Positions 45,127 through 53,784 of a stretch of 64,000 nt of DNA are shown in pieces. How positions within the stretch are numbered: position 1 is the stretch's first letter; the number at the start of each line of letters is the position of its first letter. The stretch comes from Gryllotalpicola ginsengisoli DSM 22003 (GTDB lineage: Bacteria > Actinomycetota > Actinomycetes > Actinomycetales > Microbacteriaceae), in NCBI RefSeq assembly GCF_000419445.1, contig NZ_AULK01000006.1, positions 92,666-156,665 of the forward strand, written 5' to 3'. The translations under genes and the position numbers were made by a program. The notes under the pieces were generated by a model. It saw only the letters and a list, made by a program, of their open reading frames with translations. It made no database searches and was not told where the DNA came from.

Positions 45127-45152
45127 CAGGTGCACAGCCGATGCATTACTTT
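45124..45152 (+). promoter_or_regulatory. Promoter of the alpha-glucoside importer operon
   Basis: TTGCAG (45124-45129) and TACTTT (45147-45152), spaced 17 bp, predict a start near 45159. The second operator overlaps the -35 hexamer by three bases, so repressor binding would exclude polymerase. Confidence 0.58.
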
Positions 45153-45205
45153 TCCTGGAAGTCCCCCATGCGGGCACCATGCAATCAAGCTCAATGAGGA
45201 GTGTC

Positions 45206-46486
45206 ATGAAAGCATCACGCCGAACCCGGCTCGCCGCGGGGTTCGCACTCGTCTCGGCCGCCGCGCTCGCCCTCGCCGGCTGTTCGTCCGGCGGCGGCAG
45301 CAACGCCCAGAATCAGGACACCTCGGGCCGCGGCCCCATCACCTACGTCCAGGGCAAGGACAACAACAACCTGATCCGCCCGATCATCGCGGAGTGGAAC
45401 AAGGCCCATCCGGACGAGAAGGTCACCTTCAAGGAGCAGTCCGACAACGCCGACCAGCAGCACGACGACCTGGTGCAGCACTTCCAGGCGAAGGACTCCG
45501 GCTACGACGTCGTCGCGGTCGACGTGATCTGGACCGCCGAGTTCGCCGCGAAGGGCTGGCTGCAGCCGCTCACCGGCGACCTCAAGATCGACACCTCGAA
45601 GATGCTGAAGCCGACCGTCGAGGCCGGCACCTACAACGGCACGCTGTACACGGCCCCCTGGGTTACCGACGGCGGCCTGCTCTACTACCGCACCGACCTC
45701 ATTAAGACGCCGCCGAAGACGTGGGACGAGATGATGGCCGACTGCAAGATCGCGAAAGCGAACAACATCGGATGCTACGCCGGCCAGTACGCCGACTACG
45801 AGGGCCTCACGGTGAACGTCGCCGAGGCGATCAACACGGCGGGCGGCACCATCGTCGGCAAGGACGGCAAGACGCCGACGCTGGACACGCCCGAGGCCAA
45901 GAAGGGCCTCGAGATGCTCGTGGACGCGTTCAAGGACGGCGACATCCCGAAGGAGGCGCTGACCTACCAGGAGGAGCAGGGCCGGCAGGCGTTCGAGGCC
46001 GGGCAGCTGCTGTTCCACCGCAACTGGCCGTACATCTACTCGCTGGCCTCGACCGACGGGTCCTCGAAGGTCAAGGGCAAGTTCGCGGTCGCCCCGCTTC
46101 CCGGCCTGGACGGAACCGGCGCCTCGAGCCTGGGCGGTCACAACATCGCCGTGAGCGCGTACTCGAAGCACAAGGCCACCGCGGTCGACTTCATCAAGTT
46201 CATGGAGAGCGAGAAGATCCAGCGCGAGGCCGTCGTCAAGGCGTCCAACGCCCCGGCTCTCGCATCGCTGTACGACGACCCCGAGCTGAACAAGCAGCTG
46301 CCGTACCTCAGCACGCTGAAGACCTCGATCGAGAACGCCGTGCCGCGTCCGGTCAGCCCCTTCTACCCCGCGATCACCAAGGCGATCGAGGAGAACTCCT
46401 TCGCCGCCCTCAAGGGTGAGAAGACGGTGGATCAGGCGCTGAGCGACATGCAGAAGGCCATCAAGACCGCAGGGTCGGGCAGCTAG
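45206..46486 (+). CDS. Alpha-glucoside-type CUT1 binding lipoprotein
   Basis: A 426-residue extracellular binding protein with a signal peptide and lipobox ending at Cys26 (LALAGC). The mature part has ITYVQGKDNNNLIRPIIAEWNKAHP, DVVAVDVIWTAEFAAKGWLQPL and YTAPWVTDGGLLYYRTDLI, which fit the trehalose/maltose/alpha-glucoside (ThuE/AglE-like) group. GAGGAG stands 5 bases before the ATG at 45206. Same operon as two permeases, a small membrane protein and a LacI repressor. Ligand inferred from the GH13 partner. Confidence 0.9.
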   Translation: MKASRRTRLAAGFALVSAAALALAGCSSGGGSNAQNQDTSGRGPITYVQGKDNNNLIRPIIAEWNKAHPDEKVTFKEQSDNADQQHDDLVQHFQAKDSGYDVVAVDVIWTAEFAAKGWLQPLTGDLKIDTSKMLKPTVEAGTYNGTLYTAPWVTDGGLLYYRTDLIKTPPKTWDEMMADCKIAKANNIGCYAGQYADYEGLTVNVAEAINTAGGTIVGKDGKTPTLDTPEAKKGLEMLVDAFKDGDIPKEALTYQEEQGRQAFEAGQLLFHRNWPYIYSLASTDGSSKVKGKFAVAPLPGLDGTGASSLGGHNIAVSAYSKHKATAVDFIKFMESEKIQREAVVKASNAPALASLYDDPELNKQLPYLSTLKTSIENAVPRPVSPFYPAITKAIEENSFAALKGEKTVDQALSDMQKAIKTAGSGS

Positions 46487-46496
46487 CGGGTCGGGT

Positions 46497-47521
<1,025 letters not shown>

Positions 47522-47525
<4 letters not shown>

Positions 47526-48400
47526 CCACCGCAGCCCTCGAGCCCACCGTGAACCGGGCGTCGGTCTCCCGGCGCCGCTGGTCGAGCATCCGTACCTGGA
47601 TCAGCGCGATCATCATCGTGCTGTGGTGCCTGCTGCCGTTCTACTGGATGGTCGTCACCTCGTTCCGCGATGTCGGGTACACCTTCGACACGACGCCCTG
47701 GCCGACCCACGTGACGCTCGACAACTACGTGACGGCGCTGTCGACGCACTGGGGCAACCACCTCGGCAAGGCGCTGCTGAACAGCCTCATCATCGGCGCA
47801 TCCGTCACGATCATCGCCCTGCTGGTGGGCACCTTCGCCGCCTACGCGCTCAGCCGCATCGAGTTCCGCTTCAAGGGCATCGTGCTCGGCGTGATCATGG
47901 GCGCGTCGATGTTCCCGGGCGTCGCGCTGCTGACGCCGCTGTTCCAGCTGTTCACGAACATCGGCTGGATGGGCACCTATCAGGCACTGATCATCCCCGA
48001 GATCTCCTTCGTGCTGCCGCTGACGGTGTACACGCTCACCTCGTTCCTGCGCGAGATGCCGTGGGATCTCGAGGAGGCGGCGCGCATCGACGGATGCACG
48101 TCGGCACAGGCCTTCCGCAAGGTGATCCTGCCGCTCGCGGCGCCCGCCGTGTTCACCACCGCGATCCTGGCCTTCATCTCCTCGTGGAACGAGTTCCTCA
48201 TCTCGAGCCAGCTGTCCAGCGACAAGACGCAGCCGGTGACGGTCGCCATCGCCTCGTTCACCGGCAGCCTGCCGCATCAGGAGCCGTACACGGCCGTGAT
48301 GGCGGCCGGCACGATCGTCACGGTCCCGCTCGTGATCCTGGTGCTCATCTTCCAGCGTCGCATCGTCGCGGGCCTCACCGCGGGCGGCGTGAAGGGCTGA
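47522..48400 (+). CDS. CUT1 sugar permease (MalG side)
   Basis: A 292-residue permease starting at a GTG that overlaps the previous stop (GTGA). First helix near residues 25-46 (TWISAIIIVLWCLLPFYWMVV), then LGKALLNSLIIGASVTII, GIVLGVIMGASMFPGVALL and the EAA loop EAARIDGCT. The end RRIVAGLTAGGVKG is typical of alpha-glucoside MalG proteins. Functions with the previous permease and a shared ATPase not encoded here. Confidence 0.88.
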
Positions 48401-48402
48401 GC

Positions 48403-48675
48403 ATGCTGAACTGGAAAGCGATCGAGGTCCTCGACATCTGCCTCGGGATCGTGGGGTTTTTCGCCGCCGCGTTCTTCGTCGTGACGGCCGTGTGCGAACT
48501 GACCGGCGCGCCGGCGCTCGGCTGGGCGCTCACCCTGCTCGGCCTGGTCGCCGCGCTGGCACTGCTCGTCACGATCAGACGACGGATGCTCGCCGCCGAG
48601 GCCCGAGGCGGCGCACCGGTCTCCACCGCCTGGGGGGGATCCCTTGACGAGTATCGACGACGTCGCCAGAGCTAG
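48403..48675 (+). CDS. Small two-helix membrane protein
   Basis: A 90-residue protein with two predicted membrane helices (about 12-33, LGIVGFFAAAFFVVTAV, and 39-59, LGWALTLLGLVAALALLVTI) and a basic cytosolic tail (RRRMLAAEARGG). It starts 2 bp after the permease stop and its 3' end overlaps the LacI gene by 32 bp in another frame. No family was recognised. The position inside an importer operon suggests an accessory transport or small regulatory subunit. Confidence 0.68.
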   Translation: MLNWKAIEVLDICLGIVGFFAAAFFVVTAVCELTGAPALGWALTLLGLVAALALLVTIRRRMLAAEARGGAPVSTAWGGSLDEYRRRRQS

Positions 48676-49663
48676 TGGAGTCTCGACCGCGACGGTGTCG
48701 CGCGCGCTGCGCGGGCTTCCCAATGTCTCTCCGGCCACGCGCGACCTGGTCATGGCGACCGCCGAGCGGCTGGGCTATGTCGCGTCGTCGGCGGCGAGCG
48801 GGCTGGCGACCGGCCGCACCCTGGCGATGGGAGTGGTGCTGCCCAATGTGAGCCGATGGTTCTACACCACCGTGCTCGAGGGCATCGACGCCGAGCTGCG
48901 CGCGGTCGGCTACGACACGATCCTGTTCAACCTGGGCCTCAAGGGGCAGGATCGCGACCGGGTGTTCCACCGCTCCATCCTGCGCAAGCGCACCGACGGG
49001 GTGATCGCGCTGTGCCTCGACTTCACCCCGGAGGAGCGCAGGCAGCTGGCGTCCCTCGGCCATCCGACGGTGGTGGTCGGCGGCCCCGTGCCCGGGCTGC
49101 GGCACGTCGGCATCGACGAGTTCGGGGTCGCGCGGGCCGCGACCGAGCACCTCATCCGGCTCGGCCACCGGCGCATCGCACACCTCGGCGGCGACGACGA
49201 GCACGGGCTGAACAAGCGGGTGCCGGCGAGCCGGCGACGCGGATTCCTGCGCGCCATGGGCGCCGCCGGACTGGACGTCCCCGAGCCGTGGCTCGCGTCC
49301 GGCGGCTTCCAGATCACCCGCGGACGCGACGCCGCGCTGCGGCTGCTCCAGGAACCCGACCGGCCGACGGCCGTCTTCGCCGCGAGCGATGAGATGGCGA
49401 TCGGCGTGATCCTCGCGGCCCGAGAGCTCGGGCTCGAGGTGCCCCGCGACGTGTCGGTGATCGGCATCGACGACCATGAGCTCGCCGAGGTGTTCGCCCT
49501 CACCACGATGGCGCAGGATCCGTACGGTCAGGGCCGGCTCGCCGCCCGCATGACGCTCGACGAGCTGGCGGGCGCCGGCGGCCGCGCCTCGGTGCGGGTG
49601 CCCACGACGCTCATCGAGCGCGGGAGCACCGCCGCGCCGCCGGCGGACGCGCGCGAAGCGTGA
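48644..49663 (+). CDS. LacI-family regulator of the alpha-glucoside operon
   Basis: A 339-residue LacI repressor. Helix-turn-helix at residues 2-24 (SIDDVARASGVSTATVSRALRG), hinge near 45-60, sensor from LAMGVVLPNVSRWFYTTVLEGI, with FAASDEMAIGVILAA near 245 and VIGIDDHELAEVFALTTMAQ near 272. The start is a TTG at 48644, with GGGGGGAT 4-10 bases upstream; no ATG is possible at the conserved N-terminus. It overlaps the small membrane protein gene, so its translation is probably coupled. Likely binds the tandem operators at 45103-45126. Confidence 0.9.
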   Translation: MTSIDDVARASGVSTATVSRALRGLPNVSPATRDLVMATAERLGYVASSAASGLATGRTLAMGVVLPNVSRWFYTTVLEGIDAELRAVGYDTILFNLGLKGQDRDRVFHRSILRKRTDGVIALCLDFTPEERRQLASLGHPTVVVGGPVPGLRHVGIDEFGVARAATEHLIRLGHRRIAHLGGDDEHGLNKRVPASRRRGFLRAMGAAGLDVPEPWLASGGFQITRGRDAALRLLQEPDRPTAVFAASDEMAIGVILAARELGLEVPRDVSVIGIDDHELAEVFALTTMAQDPYGQGRLAARMTLDELAGAGGRASVRVPTTLIERGSTAAPPADAREA

Positions 49664-49683
49664 GGGGAGACCCCCACCCCGCC

Positions 49684-49716
49684 GGTCGACTCACGCCGCA
49701 GGCGTGAATGGAGACC
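49684..49716. repeat. Single copy of the dispersed hairpin repeat
   Basis: GGTCGACTC, ACGCC-GCA-GGCGT, GAATGGAGACC, preceded by CCCGCC. It occupies the 58-bp gap between the convergent LacI and MFS genes. Confidence 0.86.
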
Positions 49717-49721
49717 CGACC

Positions 49722-50966
49722 TCAGTCCGCGTCGCCGACCGCGATCGCCTCCGCGACCTCCATCGTGTGCTCCTCGGTCCCGTCGGCGCGCTTCAGCGCA
49801 CCGCGGCCGATGAGCACGACGAGCGTCGAGACCACGAGCACGCCGAAGCCGAAGTAGAACGGCGTGGCCGTCGAGCCCGACACGCCCGCGAGCCACGACG
49901 CGAGCGGAGGAGCGACCGCACCGCCGAGGAAGCGGACGCCCGAGTACGCACTCGACGCGACCGGGCGCGGCAGGTCGGTCGCCTCCATCGAGCATTCGGT
50001 GAGCACCGTGTTGAGGATCCCCAAGAACAGGCCGCCCACGACGACGAGCACGATGAGGGCCGCCGCGTGCGCGTGCAGGAACGCCGCGAGCAGCTCGGTG
50101 ATCGCAAGCAGGGGGATCACGATCAGCAGCACCGTGGTGCGGCGCATCCGTGCCGTCAGCAGAGGCGCGCCGAACACCGACGTGATGGCGAGCGCCACCC
50201 CCCAGCCGAAGAAGATGTAGCCGAGCGACAGGGCGTCGGCGATGCCGAGCGCCTGCAGCGCGAACGGCGTCCAGGCCAGCAGCACGAAGAAGCCCATGTT
50301 GTAGAACAGCGCGGCGACCGCCATGACGGCCAGGCCCGGCCGCGCGAGCCCGCGGAACGGCGCGGAAAGCGGAGTCGGCGCCGGCTTGTTCTGCGGCCCG
50401 CGCAGCATGGTGATGATCGCGACGAAGCCGATGGCCATGAGCACCGCGGTGCCGAAGAACGGCCCGCGCCAGGACACGTTGCCGAGCAGGCCGCCCACGA
50501 GGGGGCCGATCGCCAGGCCGAGGCCCAGCGCCGACTCGTAGAGGATGATGGCGTTGGCCGCGCCGCCCGCCGCGGCGCCGACGATGCTGGCGAGCGCGGT
50601 GGAGATGAACAGCGCGTTGCCGAGGCCCCAGCCGGCGCGGAATCCGATGATCTCGCCCACGGTGCCGCTTGCGCCCGCGAGGGCCGCGAACACGACGATC
50701 ACAGCGAGGCCGATGAGCAGCGTCAGCTTGGCGCCGATGCGGCTGGACAGCCAGCTGGTGAAGAACATCGCTGCGCCCGTGATCAGCAGGTAGGTGGTGA
50801 ACAGCAGCTCGGTCTGCGTCGCGGTCGCCTTCGTCGCCTCGGCGATGGCGGGCAGGATCGGGTCGACGAGCCCGATGCCCATGAACGACACCACGCAGGC
50901 GAATGCGATCGCCCACACGGCGATCGGTTGTTTCAGGATCGATCCGGTACTCTCTTCGTGCGCCAT
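49722..50966 (-). CDS. MFS efflux transporter
   Basis: A 414-residue major facilitator with 12 predicted helices and drug-efflux features: early IGLVDPILPAIAEATKATATQTELLFTTYLL, the loop SSRIGAKLTLLIGL (motif A position), and motif C-like GLGLAIGPLVGGLLGNVSWRGPF in the fifth helix. It directly follows the MarR gene: the MarR stop TAG is immediately followed by this ATG, so the pair is one operon and the transporter probably exports what MarR senses. The C-terminus ends in a short acidic tail. Confidence 0.87.
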   Translation of the reverse strand: MAHEESTGSILKQPIAVWAIAFACVVSFMGIGLVDPILPAIAEATKATATQTELLFTTYLLITGAAMFFTSWLSSRIGAKLTLLIGLAVIVVFAALAGASGTVGEIIGFRAGWGLGNALFISTALASIVGAAAGGAANAIILYESALGLGLAIGPLVGGLLGNVSWRGPFFGTAVLMAIGFVAIITMLRGPQNKPAPTPLSAPFRGLARPGLAVMAVAALFYNMGFFVLLAWTPFALQALGIADALSLGYIFFGWGVALAITSVFGAPLLTARMRRTTVLLIVIPLLAITELLAAFLHAHAAALIVLVVVGGLFLGILNTVLTECSMEATDLPRPVASSAYSGVRFLGGAVAPPLASWLAGVSGSTATPFYFGFGVLVVSTLVVLIGRGALKRADGTEEHTMEVAEAIAVGDAD

Positions 50967-51425
50967 CTAGCGCGCCACCTCCATGGTCGTGGGTTGATTG
51001 CGGTCGACGCGGCTCTCGAGCAGGCGCACCGTGCGCCGCAGCGCCTCGAGGTCGGCCTCGTCGAGGTCGGCGAAGTACGGGTAGAGAGCGGATGCGAGCG
51101 TCGCCCGCCACTCGTCGACGGCCGCCGCCCCCGCGGCGGTCAGGCCGATCTGCGACGCACGCGCGTCGTCCGGGTCGTGCACCCGCTCGGCCCAGCCTCG
51201 CTCGACGAGCCCGGCGACGATCTTGGTCATCGTCGGCTGGGCGACGCGGCTGAGCTCGGCGAGCTCGCCGATGCGCAGCGGGCTCTGCTGCTGCAGCAGG
51301 CCCAGCGTGCGCCAGGTCGCCGACGACTCGGTGCTGCCCGTCTCGCGCGCGGCCATCCGCACGAGCCGGGAGTTCGCCTGCACGAGGTCGCTCAGCAACC
51401 CCCGCAACTCACTCCCGCGCTCCAT
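50967..51425 (-). CDS. MarR-family transcriptional regulator
   Basis: A 152-residue MarR protein. The winged helix spans about residues 50-105 (PLRIGELAELSRVAQPTMTKIVAGLVERGW, then the wing VHDPDDARASQIGLTAAG). Terminal helices mediate dimerisation. It is the first gene of a two-gene operon with the MFS transporter. The promoter (51432-51460) has an imperfect palindrome in its spacer and its -10 box ends six bases before the ATG, predicting a leaderless transcript that represses itself. Confidence 0.9.
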   Translation of the reverse strand: MERGSELRGLLSDLVQANSRLVRMAARETGSTESSATWRTLGLLQQQSPLRIGELAELSRVAQPTMTKIVAGLVERGWAERVHDPDDARASQIGLTAAGAAAVDEWRATLASALYPYFADLDEADLEALRRTVRLLESRVDRNQPTTMEVAR

Positions 51426-51431
51426 GCCACT

Positions 51432-51460
51432 AGTTTATATAGCTGAACTATCTATTTCAA
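51432..51460 (-). promoter_or_regulatory. Promoter and operator of the marR-MFS operon
   Basis: Minus-strand TTGAAA (51460-51455) and TAAACT (51437-51432) are 17 bp apart, a near-consensus promoter. The spacer holds ATAGTTCAGCTAT (51451-51439), an imperfect palindrome with ATAG/CTAT arms, a typical MarR-size site. The distance from the -10 to the ATG at 51425 is six bases and no ribosome-binding site intervenes. Confidence 0.7.
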
Positions 51461-51465
51461 CCTGG

Positions 51466-51501
51466 AAAAGGGGCGCCGCGCTGTGTGGAGCGCGACGCCC
51501 C
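51466..51501 (-). terminator. Intrinsic terminator of rplJ-rplL
   Basis: On the minus strand GGGGCGTCGCGCT (51501-51489) pairs with AGCGCGGCGCCCC (51482-51470), 13 bp with one G-T pair and a 6-base loop, followed by TTTT (51469-51466). A smaller perfect hairpin (TCCCGGC/GCCGGGA, 51513-51528) lies between it and the rplL stop. It also ends just before the marR promoter. Confidence 0.85.
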
Positions 51502-51533
51502 TAGGGCAGTCATCCCGGCGTGCCGGGAGGGGA

Positions 51534-51926
51534 CTACTTGAGGGTGACGGTGGCGCCGACCTCTTCCAGAGCGGCCTTCGCCTTCTCCGCGGTCTCCTTG
51601 TTGGCGCCCTCGAGCACCGGCTTCGGAGCACCGTCGACGACGGCCTTCGCGTCGCCGAGGCCAAGCGAGGTCAGCTCGCGCACGACCTTGATGACCTGGA
51701 TCTTCTTGTCGCCCACGGTCTCGAGGATGACGTCGAAGGAGTCCTTCTCCTCGGCCTCCTCGGCGCCCGCACCCGCGCCACCGGCGGCGGGAGCAGCAGC
51801 GACCGCGACGGGGGCGGCGGCGGTGACCTCGAAGGTCTCCTCGAACTTCTTCACGAACTCGCTCAGCTCGATGAGCGTGAGCTCCTTGAACGCGTCAAGC
51901 AGTTCCTCAGTGGAAAGCTTTGCCAT
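51534..51926 (-). CDS. rplL: 50S ribosomal protein L7/L12
   Basis: A 130-residue stalk protein: N-terminal dimer domain (about 1-33), an alanine- and glycine-rich hinge ([19 protein letters not shown]) and a C-terminal factor-binding domain ([21 protein letters not shown] to the end). It recruits elongation factors through L10. GGAG stands 8 bases before the ATG. Second gene of the rplJ-rplL operon. The 104-bp gap from rplJ contains a copy of the dispersed repeat. Confidence 0.97.
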   Translation of the reverse strand: MAKLSTEELLDAFKELTLIELSEFVKKFEETFEVTAAAPVAVAAAPAAGGAGAGAEEAEEKDSFDVILETVGDKKIQVIKVVRELTSLGLGDAKAVVDGAPKPVLEGANKETAEKAKAALEEVGATVTLK

Positions 51927-51983
51927 TTTCTCTTCTCCTAATTGCTAGTGATGTACTCACCGCTTGCGAACCGGTTTCCCGCC

Positions 51984-52014
51984 GGTCGACTCGCGCGAAG
52001 CGCGAATGGAGACC
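51984..52014. repeat. Dispersed hairpin repeat between rplJ and rplL
   Basis: GGTCGACTC, GCGC-GAA-GCGC, GAATGGAGACC. It lies within the ribosomal operon, between the rplJ stop (52031) and the rplL ribosome-binding site. The core GCGAAGC is a sequence known to form exceptionally stable single-stranded DNA mini-hairpins. Confidence 0.86.
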
Positions 52015-52030
52015 CGCGAAAGACCCGGAG

Positions 52031-52546
52031 TTACGCAGCGGACTCCTGCTTCTCGCGCAGTGCGTCGACCGTGCGGACGGCCTGCGACAGCGGCGCGTTG
52101 AACAGATATGCGGCTCCGAACAGCGAGGCCTTGAAGGCGCCGGCCAGCTTGGCCAGCAGAACCTCACGGCTCTCGAGGTCGGCGAGCTTGCCTACCTCTT
52201 CGGCGGTCAGCGGCTTGCCATCGAAATAGCCGCCCTTGACCACGAGGAGAGGGTTTGCCTTGGCAAAGTCGCGCAGACCCTTCGCGACGGCGACCGGGTC
52301 ACCGTGCACGAACGCGATCGCAGACGGGCCGGCGAGCTCGTCGTCGAACGCCGAGATACCGGCGTTGTTCGCTGCGATCTTGGACAGCGTGTTCTTCACC
52401 ACGGCGTACGACGCGTCGGTGCTGATGGAGCGACGCAGTTCGCGCAGCTTCGCAACAGACAGACCGCGGTACTCGGTCAGCAGAACGGCGGTCGAGCTCT
52501 GGAATTTCTCCGTCAGCTCGGCAACCGCGGCTTCCTTGTTCGCCAT
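52031..52546 (-). CDS. rplJ: 50S ribosomal protein L10
   Basis: A 171-residue protein forming the base of the ribosomal stalk. Family sequence is clear: [33 protein letters not shown] near the start, then [13 protein letters not shown]. The C-terminal helix binds L7/L12 dimers. AAGGAG lies 5 bases before the ATG at 52546; a GTG two codons earlier (52552) would overlap that site. L10 with L7/L12 typically represses its own message through the leader, seen here at 52560-52774. Confidence 0.97.
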   Translation of the reverse strand: MANKEAAVAELTEKFQSSTAVLLTEYRGLSVAKLRELRRSISTDASYAVVKNTLSKIAANNAGISAFDDELAGPSAIAFVHGDPVAVAKGLRDFAKANPLLVVKGGYFDGKPLTAEEVGKLADLESREVLLAKLAGAFKASLFGAAYLFNAPLSQAVRTVDALREKQESAA

Positions 52547-52559
52547 GGCCACTCCTTAT

Positions 52560-52774
52560 GATTTCGACACCCGAGACGGATGCCTCGGGCGGCCGCAGCC
52601 CACAGGGAGAAGGAAAAGAAAAAAGCTCCGGCGCAGGCGCACGGAGCTGGAACAGTGAATGGGCGGACGCCCGAAACTGCATGTCACTTCGCAAACCTGC
52701 GCGGGTCGCCTCTTTCGAGGACCTTGGTCCGGCTCCGTTCTCACGGCATGCCGGAAACCTGCGGTCTTTGGCTT
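52560..52774 (-). ncRNA. L10 leader (ribosomal protein autoregulatory RNA)
   Basis: The gap 52547-52884 has no gene. Between the predicted start (near 52774) and rplJ lies a structured leader typical of actinobacterial L10 leaders, with repeated CCGCAGGT- and GCGCAGGT-type loops and complementary GAACGGAGCCGG stretches. It contains an attenuator: CAGCTCCG (minus) pairs with CGGAGCTTTTTT (52648-52619). Binding of L10 to the leader would favour the attenuator. The assignment rests on position and pattern. Confidence 0.78.
52615..52648 (-). terminator. Attenuator in the rplJ leader
   Basis: AGCTCCG (52648-52642) and CGGAGCT (52630-52624) form the stem; the loop of 11 bases (52641-52631) can pair further (GCGC). 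Six T residues follow directly. It lies about 80 bases before the rplJ start and may be avoided by alternative pairing of the leader. Confidence 0.78.
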
Positions 52775-52780
52775 GCGCCA

Positions 52781-52810
52781 ATCGTAACCCGGCGCATCCG
52801 CCCCCGCCAA
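52781..52810 (-). promoter_or_regulatory. rplJ-rplL promoter
   Basis: Minus-strand TTGGCG (52810-52805) and TACGAT (52786-52781) are separated by 18 bp, predicting initiation near 52774, upstream of the leader. Confidence 0.6.
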
Positions 52811-52847
52811 ATCGGCCGCCCCGCCGCTCACCGCGCAGCCCCCCGCC

Positions 52848-52878
52848 GGTCGACTCGCGCGCAGCGCGAATGGAGACC
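52848..52878. repeat. Single copy of the dispersed hairpin repeat
   Basis: GGTCGACTC, GCGC-GCA-GCGC, GAATGGAGACC, preceded by CCCGCC. It lies directly after the SDR gene stop and upstream of the rplJ promoter, on the 3' side of the SDR gene. Confidence 0.86.
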
Positions 52879-52884
52879 CGTGCC

Positions 52885-53745
52885 CTACACGTGGTCGCGC
52901 CAGGTGTGCTTCGGGTCGTACCCGAGCACGCGCTTCGCCTTCTCGATCGACAGCAGAGTGTCGTTGACGCCGAGCTCGCCGCGCACCTCGACGTCCGGGT
53001 ACACCTCGGCGACGAGCTCCGCGTTCGGCCGGCTCATCACGGTATCGGGCGAGGCGATGATGAAGCGGTCGAATCCCGTCGCCTGGTACTCGAGCGCCTT
53101 GAGCACCGCCTGCGCGCCGTCACGCGCGTCGATGTAGCCCCACAGGTTCCATCGCCGCAGCTGCGGGTCGGCGTCGAACGCGGGGAATCCCGCGTAGTCC
53201 GAGACGTCCATCACGTTGGAGAACCGCAGCCCGATGATCTTGAGGTCCGGGTACCAGCGGGCGAGTTGCTGCGCCTGCTTCTCCTCGAGCAGCTTGTTCA
53301 GCGCGTAGACCGACTCCGGCAGTTCGACCTCTTCGTCGAGCGGGATGTACGGCGGGCGGGTCGAGGTGAACGGCAGGCCGAGCAGCGTCTCGCTGGAGGC
53401 GAAGACGATGTTGCGGATGCCGAGGCGCGTCGCCGCGTGGAACACGTTGAACGTGACCAGCGCGTTGTTGTGGAAGGTCGCCGCATCGCTGACCACGCCC
53501 GGCGCGGGGATCGCCGCCAGGTGCACGACGGCATCGTATGCGGCCGGCTGATCCGGGTAGGCGCCGTCGCGCACGCCGGACAGCGCCGAGATCACCTCGC
53601 CGAAGTCGGTGAGGTCGACGCGCAGGAAACCGGGACCGCGCTCGCCGGCGCGATCGAGGTTGGTGACGTCGTGGCCGGCCTCGCGCAGCAGGGCGAGCAC
53701 AGTGCGGCCGAGCTTGCCGCTTCCTCCGGTCAGGGCGATCTTCAT
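52885..53745 (-). CDS. NAD-dependent epimerase/dehydratase (extended SDR)
   Basis: A 286-residue extended short-chain dehydrogenase. The nucleotide loop TGGSGKLGRTV is at residues 6-16, VHLAAIPAPG near 73-82, and the catalytic YALNK near 150, with VFASSETLLG supplying the serine. Typical substrates are NDP-sugars or uronic acids (uronate dehydrogenases look similar at this length). GGAG precedes the ATG. It sits 39 bp after the histidine kinase gene on the same strand but its function appears unrelated. Confidence 0.84.
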   Translation of the reverse strand: MKIALTGGSGKLGRTVLALLREAGHDVTNLDRAGERGPGFLRVDLTDFGEVISALSGVRDGAYPDQPAAYDAVVHLAAIPAPGVVSDAATFHNNALVTFNVFHAATRLGIRNIVFASSETLLGLPFTSTRPPYIPLDEEVELPESVYALNKLLEEKQAQQLARWYPDLKIIGLRFSNVMDVSDYAGFPAFDADPQLRRWNLWGYIDARDGAQAVLKALEYQATGFDRFIIASPDTVMSRPNAELVAEVYPDVEVRGELGVNDTLLSIEKAKRVLGYDPKHTWRDHV

Positions 53746-53784
53746 CGACGGCTCCTTCGGGTCGAATCGTTTCGGTGGGCGTTC

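Noticed and set aside
52547..52884. Small gene in the rplJ upstream gap
   Set aside because: Open frames there have no ribosome-binding site or family likeness; the region is explained by promoter, L10 leader, attenuator and one repeat.
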